From Rusavskia elegans (taxonomy: Eukaryota; Ascomycota; Lecanoromycetes; Teloschistales; Teloschistaceae): DNA of 64,000 nucleotides. Position 1 is the stretch's first letter. Each line of letters opens with the position of its first letter. Where the stretch lies: positions 1 to 64,000 of the forward strand of contig SAUG01000117.1 in the NCBI GenBank assembly GCA_011316305.1, read 5' to 3'. The notes beneath the pieces are model-generated. The model had not been told where the DNA came from. It saw only the letters and a list, made by a program, of their open reading frames with translations, and did not search any database. Positions 55,189-64,000 of this stretch are shown here, piece after piece. The translations under genes were made by a program, and so were the position numbers.

Positions 55189-56402
55189 ATGCGCATCGGT
55201 TCAGTCTTTTCACTCCTCGGGCTATTGAGCCCTTCTGAAAGAGCAAACCAAAGAGATGCGGACAATCGAATACCGGGCTATGTTCTGGAATATGCTCCTT
55301 TTGTTCACCTGCATTCTAGCGAGAAATTCTGGCCGTGTGACATCGCAGAACATCTGGAGCATGTCACACCCTACCTCAACTACACCCCAATGGCGTCTGC
55401 TTCGACCAACTTTAACCTTACCAACCTTGACAAGCTGAACGAGTATTCGAACGGACGTTTCGTCTATCTGACTAGCGATGACAACGTGGAAGCAAGGCCT
55501 GATTGGCTAGAAGGGGAGAAGAACATCCCAGAAGACCCGGAAGAGCTATACAAGACGATCGCAGGTCATGGTCTCCTCCAGCGACCACTGGGAACCAAAG
55601 ATGCAACCGAGATCCACGGTGGACGTAGTGATGCCCCTGCAGTCCTCGTTGTCGTCGATAAGGGTCATGGTGTTGTCGACGCTTTTTGGTTTTTCTTTTA
55701 CAGCTACAACCTGGGTAACCTGGTGTTCAACATTCGATTTGGCAACCATGTCGGAGATTGGGAGCATACTCTGGTCAGATTCATTGATGGCAAACCAGAA
55801 TACGTCTTTGTGAGCGAACATTTCTTCGGCGAGGCCTATACATACAGCGCTGTTGAAAAGCTCGGGAAACGAGTAAGCAATGGATATCTCCGATATTCAA
55901 CCTTTGACTGACAACACCCGAATAGCCTGTAGTCTACTCTGCCATCGGCACACATGCCATGTACGCCACTCCAGGCTCTCACCCATACATCCTACCTCTC
56001 GGCCTCCTACACGACGAAACAGATCGCGGCCCTCTATGGGATCCAACCCTTAACTCCCTCACCTACAAATACAACCACACGTCCGACGTCCTTTTGCCGT
56101 TAAACCTCACGCCCAAAGCGCCGACCGAATGGTTCTTCTTCAACGGTCACTGGGGCGATAAATTCTACCCGATCGACGACAGCCGTCAGTACGAGGTCGT
56201 CGGCCAGTATCACTACGTCAATGGTCCACTCGGACCCCGCTTCAAGCATTTGGGGAGGAAAAAGGTCTGTCAAGGCCGTTTCAGTGATCCTTGCGCTATA
56301 CATGAGTGGCTTCCGCCAGAGCATATCCAGATCGTGGATGGTGTGGGGGAGGGTGAGGATTGGAAAGAGGATGAGAGGGACCCACCTATTGGTGGGAAGT
56401 GA
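55189..56402 (+). CDS. Vps62-family (vacuolar protein sorting-associated 62) protein
   Basis: Two exons, 55189-55872 and 55926-56402, about 386 residues. The start MRIGSVFSLLGLLSPSERA looks like a short signal peptide. Conserved Vps62 features: YAPFVHLHSSEKFWPCDIAEHLEHV near the N-terminus, VVDAFWFFFYSYNLG, FGNHVGDWEHTLVRF, PEYVFVSEHFFGEAY, YSAIGTHAMYATPG and the C-terminal WFFFNGHWGDKFYP. Yeast VPS62 was linked to vacuolar delivery; the family's biochemical role is unclear and many filamentous fungi have several secreted-looking copies. N-glycosylation sequons (NYT, NHT, NLT) are consistent with secretion. Confidence 0.88.
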
Positions 56403-56744
56403 TGATGCGTAATGAGATCTTGGTATTAATGAATAACGTTCTCCTTAAGTCTCTCTATTCTTCTGCCATCATGGAAGCCGATTATATGACTGGACTCCCC
56501 CCGGCCATCAAAAGCATAGAAGTCAATAGGCTTTCACTGCATCACTCTGTGAAAAGTGTACGTCTATCCGTACATTGATGATAATTCGTTATTTTGGTGC
56601 TCGGTGTGCTAGGTGAAGTAGATTGCGGTTGAAATCTGACTTCCGATATCTGATTGAATACTGGAATAAACAGCATACACGGTCCCTAGATAGCACATCC
56701 TTCACATAACCCGCCGCGACCCACATACCTCCCCCCCTAAAAGA
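56403..56744. other. Convergent intergenic region
   Basis: About 0.34 kb between the 3' ends of the Vps62-like and PRP2 genes. The right end is C-rich. Nothing further recognised. Confidence 0.4.
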
Positions 56745-59700
56745 TCAAAGCACACTCCTCACACCCCCCTCACCCCCCTTCCCCTCCCCCTTCGGCATCT
56801 TCTTCGTCCCCGTCCCAAGTGTCTCCAAATCCTTACTCTTGTAGAAATGCGGCGCCGCCTCAACCAACCACTCGGGCTGCACCGGCATATCACTGCGCAT
56901 ATACTCCTTACTCGTCAACACCAACTCATAAAAGATGACCCACCGCGGCCGAACCTCCATCAGCACACTGCTCGGATGCAAATACACCGTCATCGCATTC
57001 TTAACGGTGCGATAGCTATCACCACCTTTTTGTAATCTTGCGGCGTTGGGGAAGAATCCAGCCACGAGCGATTTCTGGATGGGCACGAGATCGGCGGCGC
57101 CGACGCTGGAAACGGTGACTTCGACCCTGTCGCAGAGTTTCGCCAGTTGATCGCGCACGTCGCGGGCGCGGGTGAGGGAGCGTTGTTGGAGGAAGTTTTC
57201 GCGCGCCCAGACGTAGCTGAAGTCGCTGTCGACCCATTGGTTCCAGATGTTGAGGAGGGAGAAATGGTCGCCGCCTTCTTTGACGGTGAAGCGGGCGCGG
57301 GCACTGTCGGCGTGGATGCGTTTGTCCTTTGGGCGGTAGAAGAGGGCGGAGGCTTCGCCCAGCATGGCGATAATAGAGAGTACTTCTTCGACGCAGCCGT
57401 GCTTGTCGGCCGAGAGGATCGATTTGGCGAGCATGGGGTCGGTGGGGAATTCGGCCATTTGGCGGCCGATTTTGGTGAGTTCGCCGCGGTCGTTGAGGGC
57501 GGCGAGGGCGTAGAGGTGCTCGAGGGATCGGATGAGGGTTTCGGCGGGTGGCGGGTCCATGAAGTCGAATTCGATGAGGTTGTTGATGCCGAGAGATTTG
57601 AGGAGGAGGACAATGGAGTTGAGGTTTGTGCGTTGGATTTCGGGGGTTGTGTTCTCGTCGAGTTCGTTGTGAAAAGCAAATTTGGTGTAGAGGCGGAAAC
57701 ATTTGCCTGGACCGACACGACCAGCTCGGCCAGCTCGTTGGTTGGCGGAAGCGCGGGAACAAGGGGTTACGACTAAGGATTCCATGCCGGTGCGGGCATT
57801 GTAGACGTTTTCTTTAACGAAGCCTGGGTCAATCACGTAGACGATACCGTCGATTGTGAGGGAAGTCTCCGCAATGTTGGTAGCAAGGACAACTTTTCGG
57901 GCGCCGGGGGGTGTGGGTTCGAAGATTTTGGATTGAAGCTCGGAAGGGAGATTGGCGTAGATGGGACAAATCATCATTTCGGGGGCTTTGGAGCCCAGTT
58001 TGCGAGCTGTCTCCGTGAGTTGTTGTTCGGCGGCTTCGATCTCTTCTTGGCCGGTAAGAAAGACAAGGATGTCACCCCTGCCTTGGGTAATGTGGATCTG
58101 GAAGATGGTGGTGACGGCGGCGTTCAGGTAGTTGGCCTCTGGTTGAGCGGTATAATGGATGTCGACAGGATATCGTCGGCCTGGAATGTTGAAGATTGGA
58201 GCGTCATCAAAGTATTTGGCGAACTTCTGAGCATCCATGGTGGCTGAAGAGATCAGTAGTTTGAGCTCAGGCCTGAATCGAGCAATGTCCTTGACAAGAC
58301 CGAAGAGAATGTCTGTATGTAGGGTTCTTTCGTGGGCCTCGTCAATCATCAAGGCAGAGTATGCCCCTAGGTCAGGCTCCGTCAAGAACTCTCGAAGCAA
58401 CATACCATCCGTCATGTACTTGAGAATCGTCTTGTCTGAAGTTGCATCTTCGAAGCGGATAGAGTATCCAACTTCGTTGCCGACCTTCACTCCCATCTCC
58501 TCGGCCACGCGAGCTGCTACGCTCATGGCTGCTACCCGTCTGGGCTGTGTGCAACCGATTTTCATGCCATCGTTGGTGTAGCCTGCTTCGTGGAGATACT
58601 GAGGTATTTGTGTTGTCTTTCCGCTCCCGGTTTCTCCAACTATGATCAGAACTTGGTACTCTTTGACGGCTGCAAGCAAATCGTCCCTGAAGCTATATAT
58701 TGGCAAACTCTTTCGGGTGTCTTCAATTGACGCAGCTTTCTTCTCAGCGGCTGTCAATTGTTCCTGCAGGAAGCGCTGCTCCTTAGTCATAGGCTTTGCA
58801 TCGCTATCCAGTCTCGAGTCCATGACGAAGTTAATTCTTTGGGCATCATCGAATACATATTCGTAGTCTCCTTCGTCGACTCTTTCACTTTGAATGATCT
58901 GAGCTTTGGCCTTCGCTATCTGCACCCTTTCCAACTCCTCATGCTCTGTAACATATCTTTCCTGACCATGCTCATCACGATCCACATAACGCTTATAGAG
59001 AGCCTCCTCCTTTTTCCGTCGGTCAATTTTCCCCTTTTCCGTGATGTAGTCCTCGGGCATCATGTAGCCGTCTCGATGATCATCAATCTTTAAGCGCTCT
59101 TCCGCGATCCTCAGCAGCTCCCTGTTCTTTTCGAACTCCGCCTTCTCCCTCCGACTGAGATCTGGATTAGTCCGAAGTTCTTCGGTTTCCTCGCCCACCT
59201 GTTTGCGCAAGAGGGCAAGTCTTTCGGCTTCTCTCTTCTTGAGGTATTCCTGCCGTGACCGCTCCCTCAGATCCGGCATGGCTGCATCCCTTGCCGCCAT
59301 GTCTTCTGCCAATGCTCGCCTTCTCGCTACCTCTTTGCCTTCCTTGGTGGAGGAGCGATCTTCGACTATCTTCTTCGTCTTTTCCGCATCTTTCTTGTTC
59401 AGCCGCTGTGCAAATTCATCTCGTTCTGCCAGATCCCGCTCTCTAGCTTTCTCAGCTTTAGCGTCTTCGTCTAGGCCATCGTCACTCCCTCGCGGTGACG
59501 GAGAACGGTCGCTTAGCCGCCTTCGTTTGCTTGGTGACTCGGCGAACTCCTCCTCCTCGATATACTCTTCGTCTCCCCATCGGTCATCAAAATCGCTGGC
59601 CTCCTCTTTGCGCCTCAACTTCCTATGCTTGTGGCCCTCCTCATCTCGATCTCGTCCTCCGCCATGCCGCCCATCCTTCTGTTTATCTTGCTCGTCCTTT

Positions 59701-60065
59701 GATCGCCGGGTTCTTTTCTCAACCTTCCCCGCCTTGGGGACCTTAGGCGGTTCAAGCTCATCCTCCATCTCCAGCAGTTGATACTTCTTGCGGACATTGC
59801 GCACGCCGTTCTCCTTATCCTCACGTCGAGCCAATTGGCCGTCAATAGCTGCGGCATTCTGCTTCGGTAGCCGATGGTAAAGGTCTTGCGAGAACCGATC
59901 GAGGTCTGCTTGTGCGCCGTCGAGGAAGTTGGATAGCTTCTCCTGCAGCACCGAAGGCGATTTGGCAGCGGTTCCGGTGGCTAGGACAAAGTCAACTACA
60001 GTAGAGTCAGATGCGCCAGTAAGTTTGATGAGGTTGTCGGAGACCCAGGTGCGTAGATCAGCCAT
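56745..60065 (-). CDS. PRP2: Pre-mRNA splicing DEAH-box ATPase Prp2/DHX16
   Basis: Spliceosomal DEAH-box RNA helicase that remodels the activated spliceosome before the first step. Single exon of 1106 residues. N-terminal: [20 protein letters not shown], as in DHX16, then about 350 charged residues ([50 protein letters not shown]). Helicase core: [112 protein letters not shown] and [14 protein letters not shown]. The HA2 and OB-fold C-terminal regions follow ([56 protein letters not shown]). The absence of introns over 3.3 kb is unusual in this window. The ATG at 60065 is the first and fits the family start. Confidence 0.96.
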   Translation of the reverse strand: MADLRTWVSDNLIKLTGASDSTVVDFVLATGTAAKSPSVLQEKLSNFLDGAQADLDRFSQDLYHRLPKQNAAAIDGQLARREDKENGVRNVRKKYQLLEMEDELEPPKVPKAGKVEKRTRRSKDEQDKQKDGRHGGGRDRDEEGHKHRKLRRKEEASDFDDRWGDEEYIEEEEFAESPSKRRRLSDRSPSPRGSDDGLDEDAKAEKARERDLAERDEFAQRLNKKDAEKTKKIVEDRSSTKEGKEVARRRALAEDMAARDAAMPDLRERSRQEYLKKREAERLALLRKQVGEETEELRTNPDLSRREKAEFEKNRELLRIAEERLKIDDHRDGYMMPEDYITEKGKIDRRKKEEALYKRYVDRDEHGQERYVTEHEELERVQIAKAKAQIIQSERVDEGDYEYVFDDAQRINFVMDSRLDSDAKPMTKEQRFLQEQLTAAEKKAASIEDTRKSLPIYSFRDDLLAAVKEYQVLIIVGETGSGKTTQIPQYLHEAGYTNDGMKIGCTQPRRVAAMSVAARVAEEMGVKVGNEVGYSIRFEDATSDKTILKYMTDGMLLREFLTEPDLGAYSALMIDEAHERTLHTDILFGLVKDIARFRPELKLLISSATMDAQKFAKYFDDAPIFNIPGRRYPVDIHYTAQPEANYLNAAVTTIFQIHITQGRGDILVFLTGQEEIEAAEQQLTETARKLGSKAPEMMICPIYANLPSELQSKIFEPTPPGARKVVLATNIAETSLTIDGIVYVIDPGFVKENVYNARTGMESLVVTPCSRASANQRAGRAGRVGPGKCFRLYTKFAFHNELDENTTPEIQRTNLNSIVLLLKSLGINNLIEFDFMDPPPAETLIRSLEHLYALAALNDRGELTKIGRQMAEFPTDPMLAKSILSADKHGCVEEVLSIIAMLGEASALFYRPKDKRIHADSARARFTVKEGGDHFSLLNIWNQWVDSDFSYVWARENFLQQRSLTRARDVRDQLAKLCDRVEVTVSSVGAADLVPIQKSLVAGFFPNAARLQKGGDSYRTVKNAMTVYLHPSSVLMEVRPRWVIFYELVLTSKEYMRSDMPVQPEWLVEAAPHFYKSKDLETLGTGTKKMPKGEGKGGEGGVRSVL

Positions 60066-60397
60066 AGCTGCAGTCGATATGTAATCCTTGGAACTGCCAC
60101 TGCCTCGACAAACAAGGTAAGCTGCCGACGAGATTTTGTGGTGTGAACAGTCACTCGCAACGAGGGCAGTACGACCGTCGATACCTCGATGTAGGATATC
60201 GTAGAGCCGAATGTTCTTAATGCCTATGTACAGCTGCTCGAAGAGTGTGTTCCACAGAACATAGGTACAATAAAGTCATATGCCAAAAAGTCCCCCTCGC
60301 CAAACGCGCCAAATTTGCCGCCGTGGTTGTATCTCCGATAACCCCAGGTCGATGCAATCACCAAGCCTGGCATGCCCTGGGGTGCAACCTACCAAAA
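60066..60397. other. PRP2 promoter / F-box-like 3' region
   Basis: About 0.33 kb between tandem minus-strand genes, holding the PRP2 promoter and the 3' end region of the upstream-located F-box-like gene. No motif assigned. Confidence 0.4.
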
Positions 60398-61675
60398 TCA
60401 GAGCCTGAGAACGAAAGGGCAGAGCATCGAAGTCCCTCCATCATCAATCATCTCCTTGAGCTCAACTGAACCCTCGAGCCCAATTGGCTCCCCGAGTCCG
60501 AGTGGTTTCCTGAGTTTCTCCGGCATCCTGACGTCAATCGGTCGTTGAAAATCGTCCGTCAAGTCGATATCTAGCCAATCCCTGCCTCCCATAGACCTCA
60601 CCGTCCCAAAAATGATGCTCTCCGACAGCTCTTCCCAGACCATCAGCTTCTTAAGCATATCGAATCGCAATTTCATTGTCGTGACATCTGAAGTATCGAC
60701 ATAGACCCCGCCCAACCAGACTTCCTGGACTCCTTTCCACGTAATCCCCGGCGCGCTGAACCAATCGCTTCCTTTCTCTTTCGCGACTTCGTCGTCGAGC
60801 AGGAAGGGGTTCGGGCCAGTCGCACCCACCCATTCAAAGCAGAGCCGCCGCATGTTGTCGACGAGTGAGAAGTGGAAGAACCAGTCGTGCAGGATCTGGA
60901 TGCCCTGGCGGTAGATGTCCCTCTCTTTCTTCATTCTCTCTCTCTGCTCCGCGTTTGTCTCGTGGTAGAGTTCCTGATAGGCCCACTTGAGCCAGTCGGT
61001 TGTCATTCCAACCCGTAAACTCGTGATACCACGCCAAAAAGTTTTGCCCATCCATGTGGCATCCACGAAAGCATCGAAGCCGCCCCAGCGTAAGCCAAGC
61101 AATCCCGGGACGGTGAGTTGGTGAAAGTGGAGTTCCGTCAGAGACTTCATCGTTGCTTGCTCCAAAGCCAGACGAAGCGAAAAGAGCGGGTAGAATGCGT
61201 CGGTGAGTGGGGCGTCGACGCGAAGGCTCTGAAACGAGTTCACAATGTTGAAAATCTGTCTTGCGGGTGAAGGGTCCTGCATACTCCCGACGTGTATCTG
61301 GGTCGCAGATGGAAGAACCTGGATTGTCAGCTGGCGACATCCAGGACCAAGACTGCACAATATCTTGCTGGAGAAACGGGTCGAGAACCGGGGTAATGGG
61401 CAGGTGACGTGTAGGGCGGTGAGGAGGTCATGATGATGCTTGTGCGCCCAATTCTTAGTCGTACGGGACACCGCACGCAGGGTAAGGATCGAAGATCTTG
61501 GTAGAAATGATATCAGGCGGTCAGCCGCATCGGAGCGAAGGTAGCATGAGTGGTAGAGAGGTACAACAATTGACAAAGGCCGCTTGCTGGCTTGTACAAA
61601 CTCTTCGAAGGTAGACAGTACGGTTGGTGGGCGGCTCGTGGGAACTGCTGGCGGCCGTGTCTCAACTTTTGCCAT
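60398..61675 (-). CDS. F-box-like domain protein, hypothetical
   Basis: Single exon, 425 residues. Residues about 47-80 (LRSDAADRLISFLPRSSILTLRAVSRTTKNWA) resemble a degenerate F-box helix pattern, the part that would bind Skp1. The rest is a leucine-rich, Trp-rich region without clear repeats (SLTELHFHQLTVPGLLGLRW, SSLRVGMTTDWLKWAYQELY-like segments), as in many fungal F-box proteins. The target, if any, is unknown. Assignment rests on one motif and is moderate. Confidence 0.65.
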   Translation of the reverse strand: MAKVETRPPAVPTSRPPTVLSTFEEFVQASKRPLSIVVPLYHSCYLRSDAADRLISFLPRSSILTLRAVSRTTKNWAHKHHHDLLTALHVTCPLPRFSTRFSSKILCSLGPGCRQLTIQVLPSATQIHVGSMQDPSPARQIFNIVNSFQSLRVDAPLTDAFYPLFSLRLALEQATMKSLTELHFHQLTVPGLLGLRWGGFDAFVDATWMGKTFWRGITSLRVGMTTDWLKWAYQELYHETNAEQRERMKKERDIYRQGIQILHDWFFHFSLVDNMRRLCFEWVGATGPNPFLLDDEVAKEKGSDWFSAPGITWKGVQEVWLGGVYVDTSDVTTMKLRFDMLKKLMVWEELSESIIFGTVRSMGGRDWLDIDLTDDFQRPIDVRMPEKLRKPLGLGEPIGLEGSVELKEMIDDGGTSMLCPFVLRL

Positions 61676-62298
61676 CTTGCTGATCTTGCTCTTTGCTGTG
61701 AAATGGTGGACAAGGTTGACAGAAGGTCTTCGGGTCGTTCTTTCCTTGTTGTCGAAGCGTAGACCTCATGGTGGTCGTGTGATCATGCAGGGCAGAATCG
61801 ACCCACCGCCGCTCGACACAGTCCATCACAGTGAATAAGCGTGGATCTTCATATAAGCCATGCTTGGAACAGTGAAGTGACCCGGTTCGCTGGTCAATAT
61901 GCTGAAGATGTGATGGGAAACGAGGTTGATCGATGAATTGGGTAGCATCTACAATTCTTCGCGAAGCTGAGAGGATTGAGCAGATCGCTGGGGTTTTCTG
62001 ACATGATGTGCTTGCTATATTGGGAAGTACGGCCAATACTATTGTATTACCCGATTGACATATGATGCTGACCAGAGCACGGGGTATCGTGGCCTCCCCC
62101 GACCAGTCTTTTCCAGAGCCTCAAAAGATGAAGGCTCCAACCATGTCGGCCATTCTACATGTAGTCTCGTTCTCTTATTTTTCATGACACTACTCATTCC
62201 ACCGCTTGATCAACAGTTGCAGCCTGTGACTTTCGATCTCAGCAGGTCGTGGATCATGAATCGCCCTGTCTCTTCGTCACAACTTCATGAACCAGCAC
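61676..62298. other. Intergenic region, no gene recognised
   Basis: About 0.62 kb between the start of the F-box-like gene and the stop of the DExH helicase gene. Short frames on both strands are unsupported. Confidence 0.4.
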
Positions 62299-64000
62299 CT
62301 ATTTGTCCCCTTGAGCCGTACGCTTTTCTTGATACTCAACTAATTTTTCCCAGATGTTCAGCCAGCTCTGTTGTTGGGACGATAATTCGCGCCCTGGATC
62401 GCGGAACGATTGAGCAATAACTTGCCGCAGCTTCTGCCGTAACGTCTTGACGGCTAGCATGACCTTCCAGTCATCCACTGAAAATCGGATGCGGTTGCCA
62501 TCGATGATGATCATGCCCGAGTACATCTGAAATTGATACGGTCAGGAACAGTTGAGACACCCTGAGCTGCTACTAACCTTGAACTCTGCGTCACCACAAG
62601 CCAAAGCTAGCGCGAGTGGCTCCATAGCACCAGTCTCGTGGGCGTTGTAATATCTTGACCCTGCATTAGCAATGATTCGACTCAGGAGATGAGGAGGAGC
62701 GTACTTGTTGCTTGACTGCATTATATGGTAGAATGATAGCCAATTCGGTGCATGCCCAACACCCTTGTTGACTGAAGTTGGGGAGAGGCTGACAGACTGA
62801 TTGTTCGCAACGTTCCTCCAGCCCTTCCCTTCGCGTTTCAAGAGCTTCGGGTAAAAACTCCAGCCGATGACAGAGTTGAGCACCAGGTCCGAGGGATTTC
62901 TGTCGTATCTTGCAGGGATCTCCACAAAGGTCCTCCTCGATGACCATGATCGGACCCTAGGAGGTATGTTAGCGACGTTTCCATGGTGACCGTTCGGGAC
63001 TAACTTATTCACGGATGATTTTTCACCATTGTCAAGCGCTATGAACTTGGACTCTACCAGGCAGGTGATCAACTGGGCTTTCAGCTCCTCGATATTTGCA
63101 AGATTCTGCTGCAACAGAAAATTCTTGCGGCAGAATTGTTGTTCGGAGGCGCCAGTTGAATTGCATACTCGGCGCCAGGCAGAGTAGGCGTTGTAAACCG
63201 TCAATAGGTCGGAGTCACCTATGGTAGGCGTCAGCGTCTCTTGTACACTCGGATGGTGAGAAGCTCTATCCAACCCCGTTTGAACGCTAGCCTTGCCTGG
63301 TCAGCCTGCGATCGAGCACCCATGGGAGCAGAGAAAGGCGATTTAGAAGACAAGATTGCGGCGATTGTCACAGCGCCATCCAAACATTTGAAGACGCAGC
63401 CCAGCAGTATGACCTTTCCTAAGAATACATCCAACGGTAGCTTCGCCAGCTGCCGACCCAACGGAGTCAACTCCTCAGAAGCGGTGAGCGCTTTGACATC
63501 GACGAGGGCATCTATCGCCCGACGTATGTTCTTCGCCAAAGGCGGGTCGAGTGCTTCGGCTAACGTTTGCTCAATGGCCCCGAGCTTGCAGATCTTGACA
63601 CGAAGTACAAGGTCTTGCAATGATAGACGTAATATTTCGGGTGTCTGGTCTGCAGCCAACTGCACGTGGTTAGAAGCTGCTATTGTTAAAGACGAAACCA
63701 CTTACGACGGTATCGTGACGGGATTTTGTGAAGAGGTGGAAGCAGATTCCTTCCTGCACACGGCCTGCTCGTCCCCTCCGCTGCTTTGCATTGGCCCGGC
63801 TGATAAACACTTCGATCAGTCTCGAAAGCTGCCGTCTCTCGTCGAATCTGGAAGCTATTGTTAAAAGTGTCCTTGTTCCAGACTATACGTGACCGACCTC
63901 ATCTCCTTATGCTTTCCAGTATCTATCACACAAGTCACATCGGGAATCGTAACGCCAGTTTCTGCGATGTTAGTCGCAAGGACTATCTTGCGATGACCCA
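62299..64000 (-). CDS. DExH-box helicase, DHX29/DHX57-like, C-terminal part (cut by window end)
   Basis: Only the 3' portion is present. Exons read: beyond 64000 to 63898, 63706-63847, 63275-63659, 62705-63218, 62578-62653 and 62299-62526, phases all consistent. The visible protein starts at motif V ([21 protein letters not shown]), then [59 protein letters not shown], the HA2 region ([36 protein letters not shown]) and the C-terminal fold ([33 protein letters not shown], [34 protein letters not shown]). This ordering matches the DHX29/DHX57/YLR419W group of RNA helicases. The intron at 62654-62704 is 51 nt without a stop. Function in this organism is inferred only from family. Confidence 0.88.

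Noticed and set aside
57147..57776. Plus-strand 209-codon ORF opposite the PRP2 gene
   Set aside because: It lies entirely within the conserved helicase coding sequence on the other strand; low-complexity Val/Glu/Gly composition is typical of antisense shadow frames.
62948..63020. GTGAATAAG to CTAACATACCTCCTAG as an intron in the DExH helicase
   Set aside because: It looks intron-like but is 56 nt, so removal would shift the frame away from the conserved [11 protein letters not shown] motif; the continuous reading was kept, though an undetected alternative splice site is possible.

Overview
This is a nuclear contig segment from a filamentous ascomycete (Pezizomycotina). The evidence is genes split by many short GT-AG introns (mostly 47-62 nt), RIP-like AT-rich decayed repeats, lineage-typical families (HET, DUF6594, DUF3605, T5orf172/DUF1766, Vps62) and fungal orthologues of core genes. 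I cannot fix the class. Exon boundaries were read by eye from frame continuity, splice dinucleotides and remembered family conservation; no alignment was run.

Layout. 1-6.6 kb: RPA1 (replication protein A large subunit), a decayed HET-domain pseudogene and a quinone-oxidoreductase gene with one in-frame TAG. 6.6-11.1 kb: a gene-free, strongly AT-rich repeat block with RIP-like C-to-T/G-to-A divergence, ending just before DBP3. 11.1-16.7 kb: DBP3 (DEAD-box helicase), a DUF6594 membrane protein, a second AT-rich island and a retropepsin-fold gene. 16.7-25.2 kb: a long pyrimidine microsatellite, a PARP gene divergent from SUB1/PC4, then about 4 kb with no confident gene. 25.2-38.5 kb is gene-dense: T5orf172 protein, PRO2, CSN3, ISU1, an Srp1-like SR splicing factor, a mitochondrial carrier and ribosomal protein eL18. 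38.8-46.4 kb: TFIIIC small subunit, a sparse region, a small membrane ORF, a DUF3605 pseudogene and a TPR gene fragment. 46.7-64 kb: an SF1 helicase with CCHC zinc knuckles, a trypsin-fold protein with an apparent Cys nucleophile, a Vps62-like protein, Prp2/DHX16, an F-box-like protein and the C-terminal part of a DHX29/DHX57-like DExH helicase cut by the window end.

The intact genes are mostly housekeeping (replication, ribosome biogenesis, splicing, Pol III transcription, proline synthesis, Fe-S assembly, signalosome). They do not form one pathway. Divergent pairs (PARP/SUB1, PRO2/CSN3, peptidase-like/Vps62) probably share promoters.

Most worth a second look: (i) the SF1 helicase-zinc-knuckle protein, whose first three mini-exons each carry one Trp in a Ser/Gly/acidic context and whose tail also ends in Trp motifs, resembling Argonaute-hook linkers; (ii) the His-Asp-Cys trypsin-fold protein; (iii) the RIP block, which reads as two tandem copies of one unit each split by a different insertion; (iv) three genes broken by stops and/or frameshifts.
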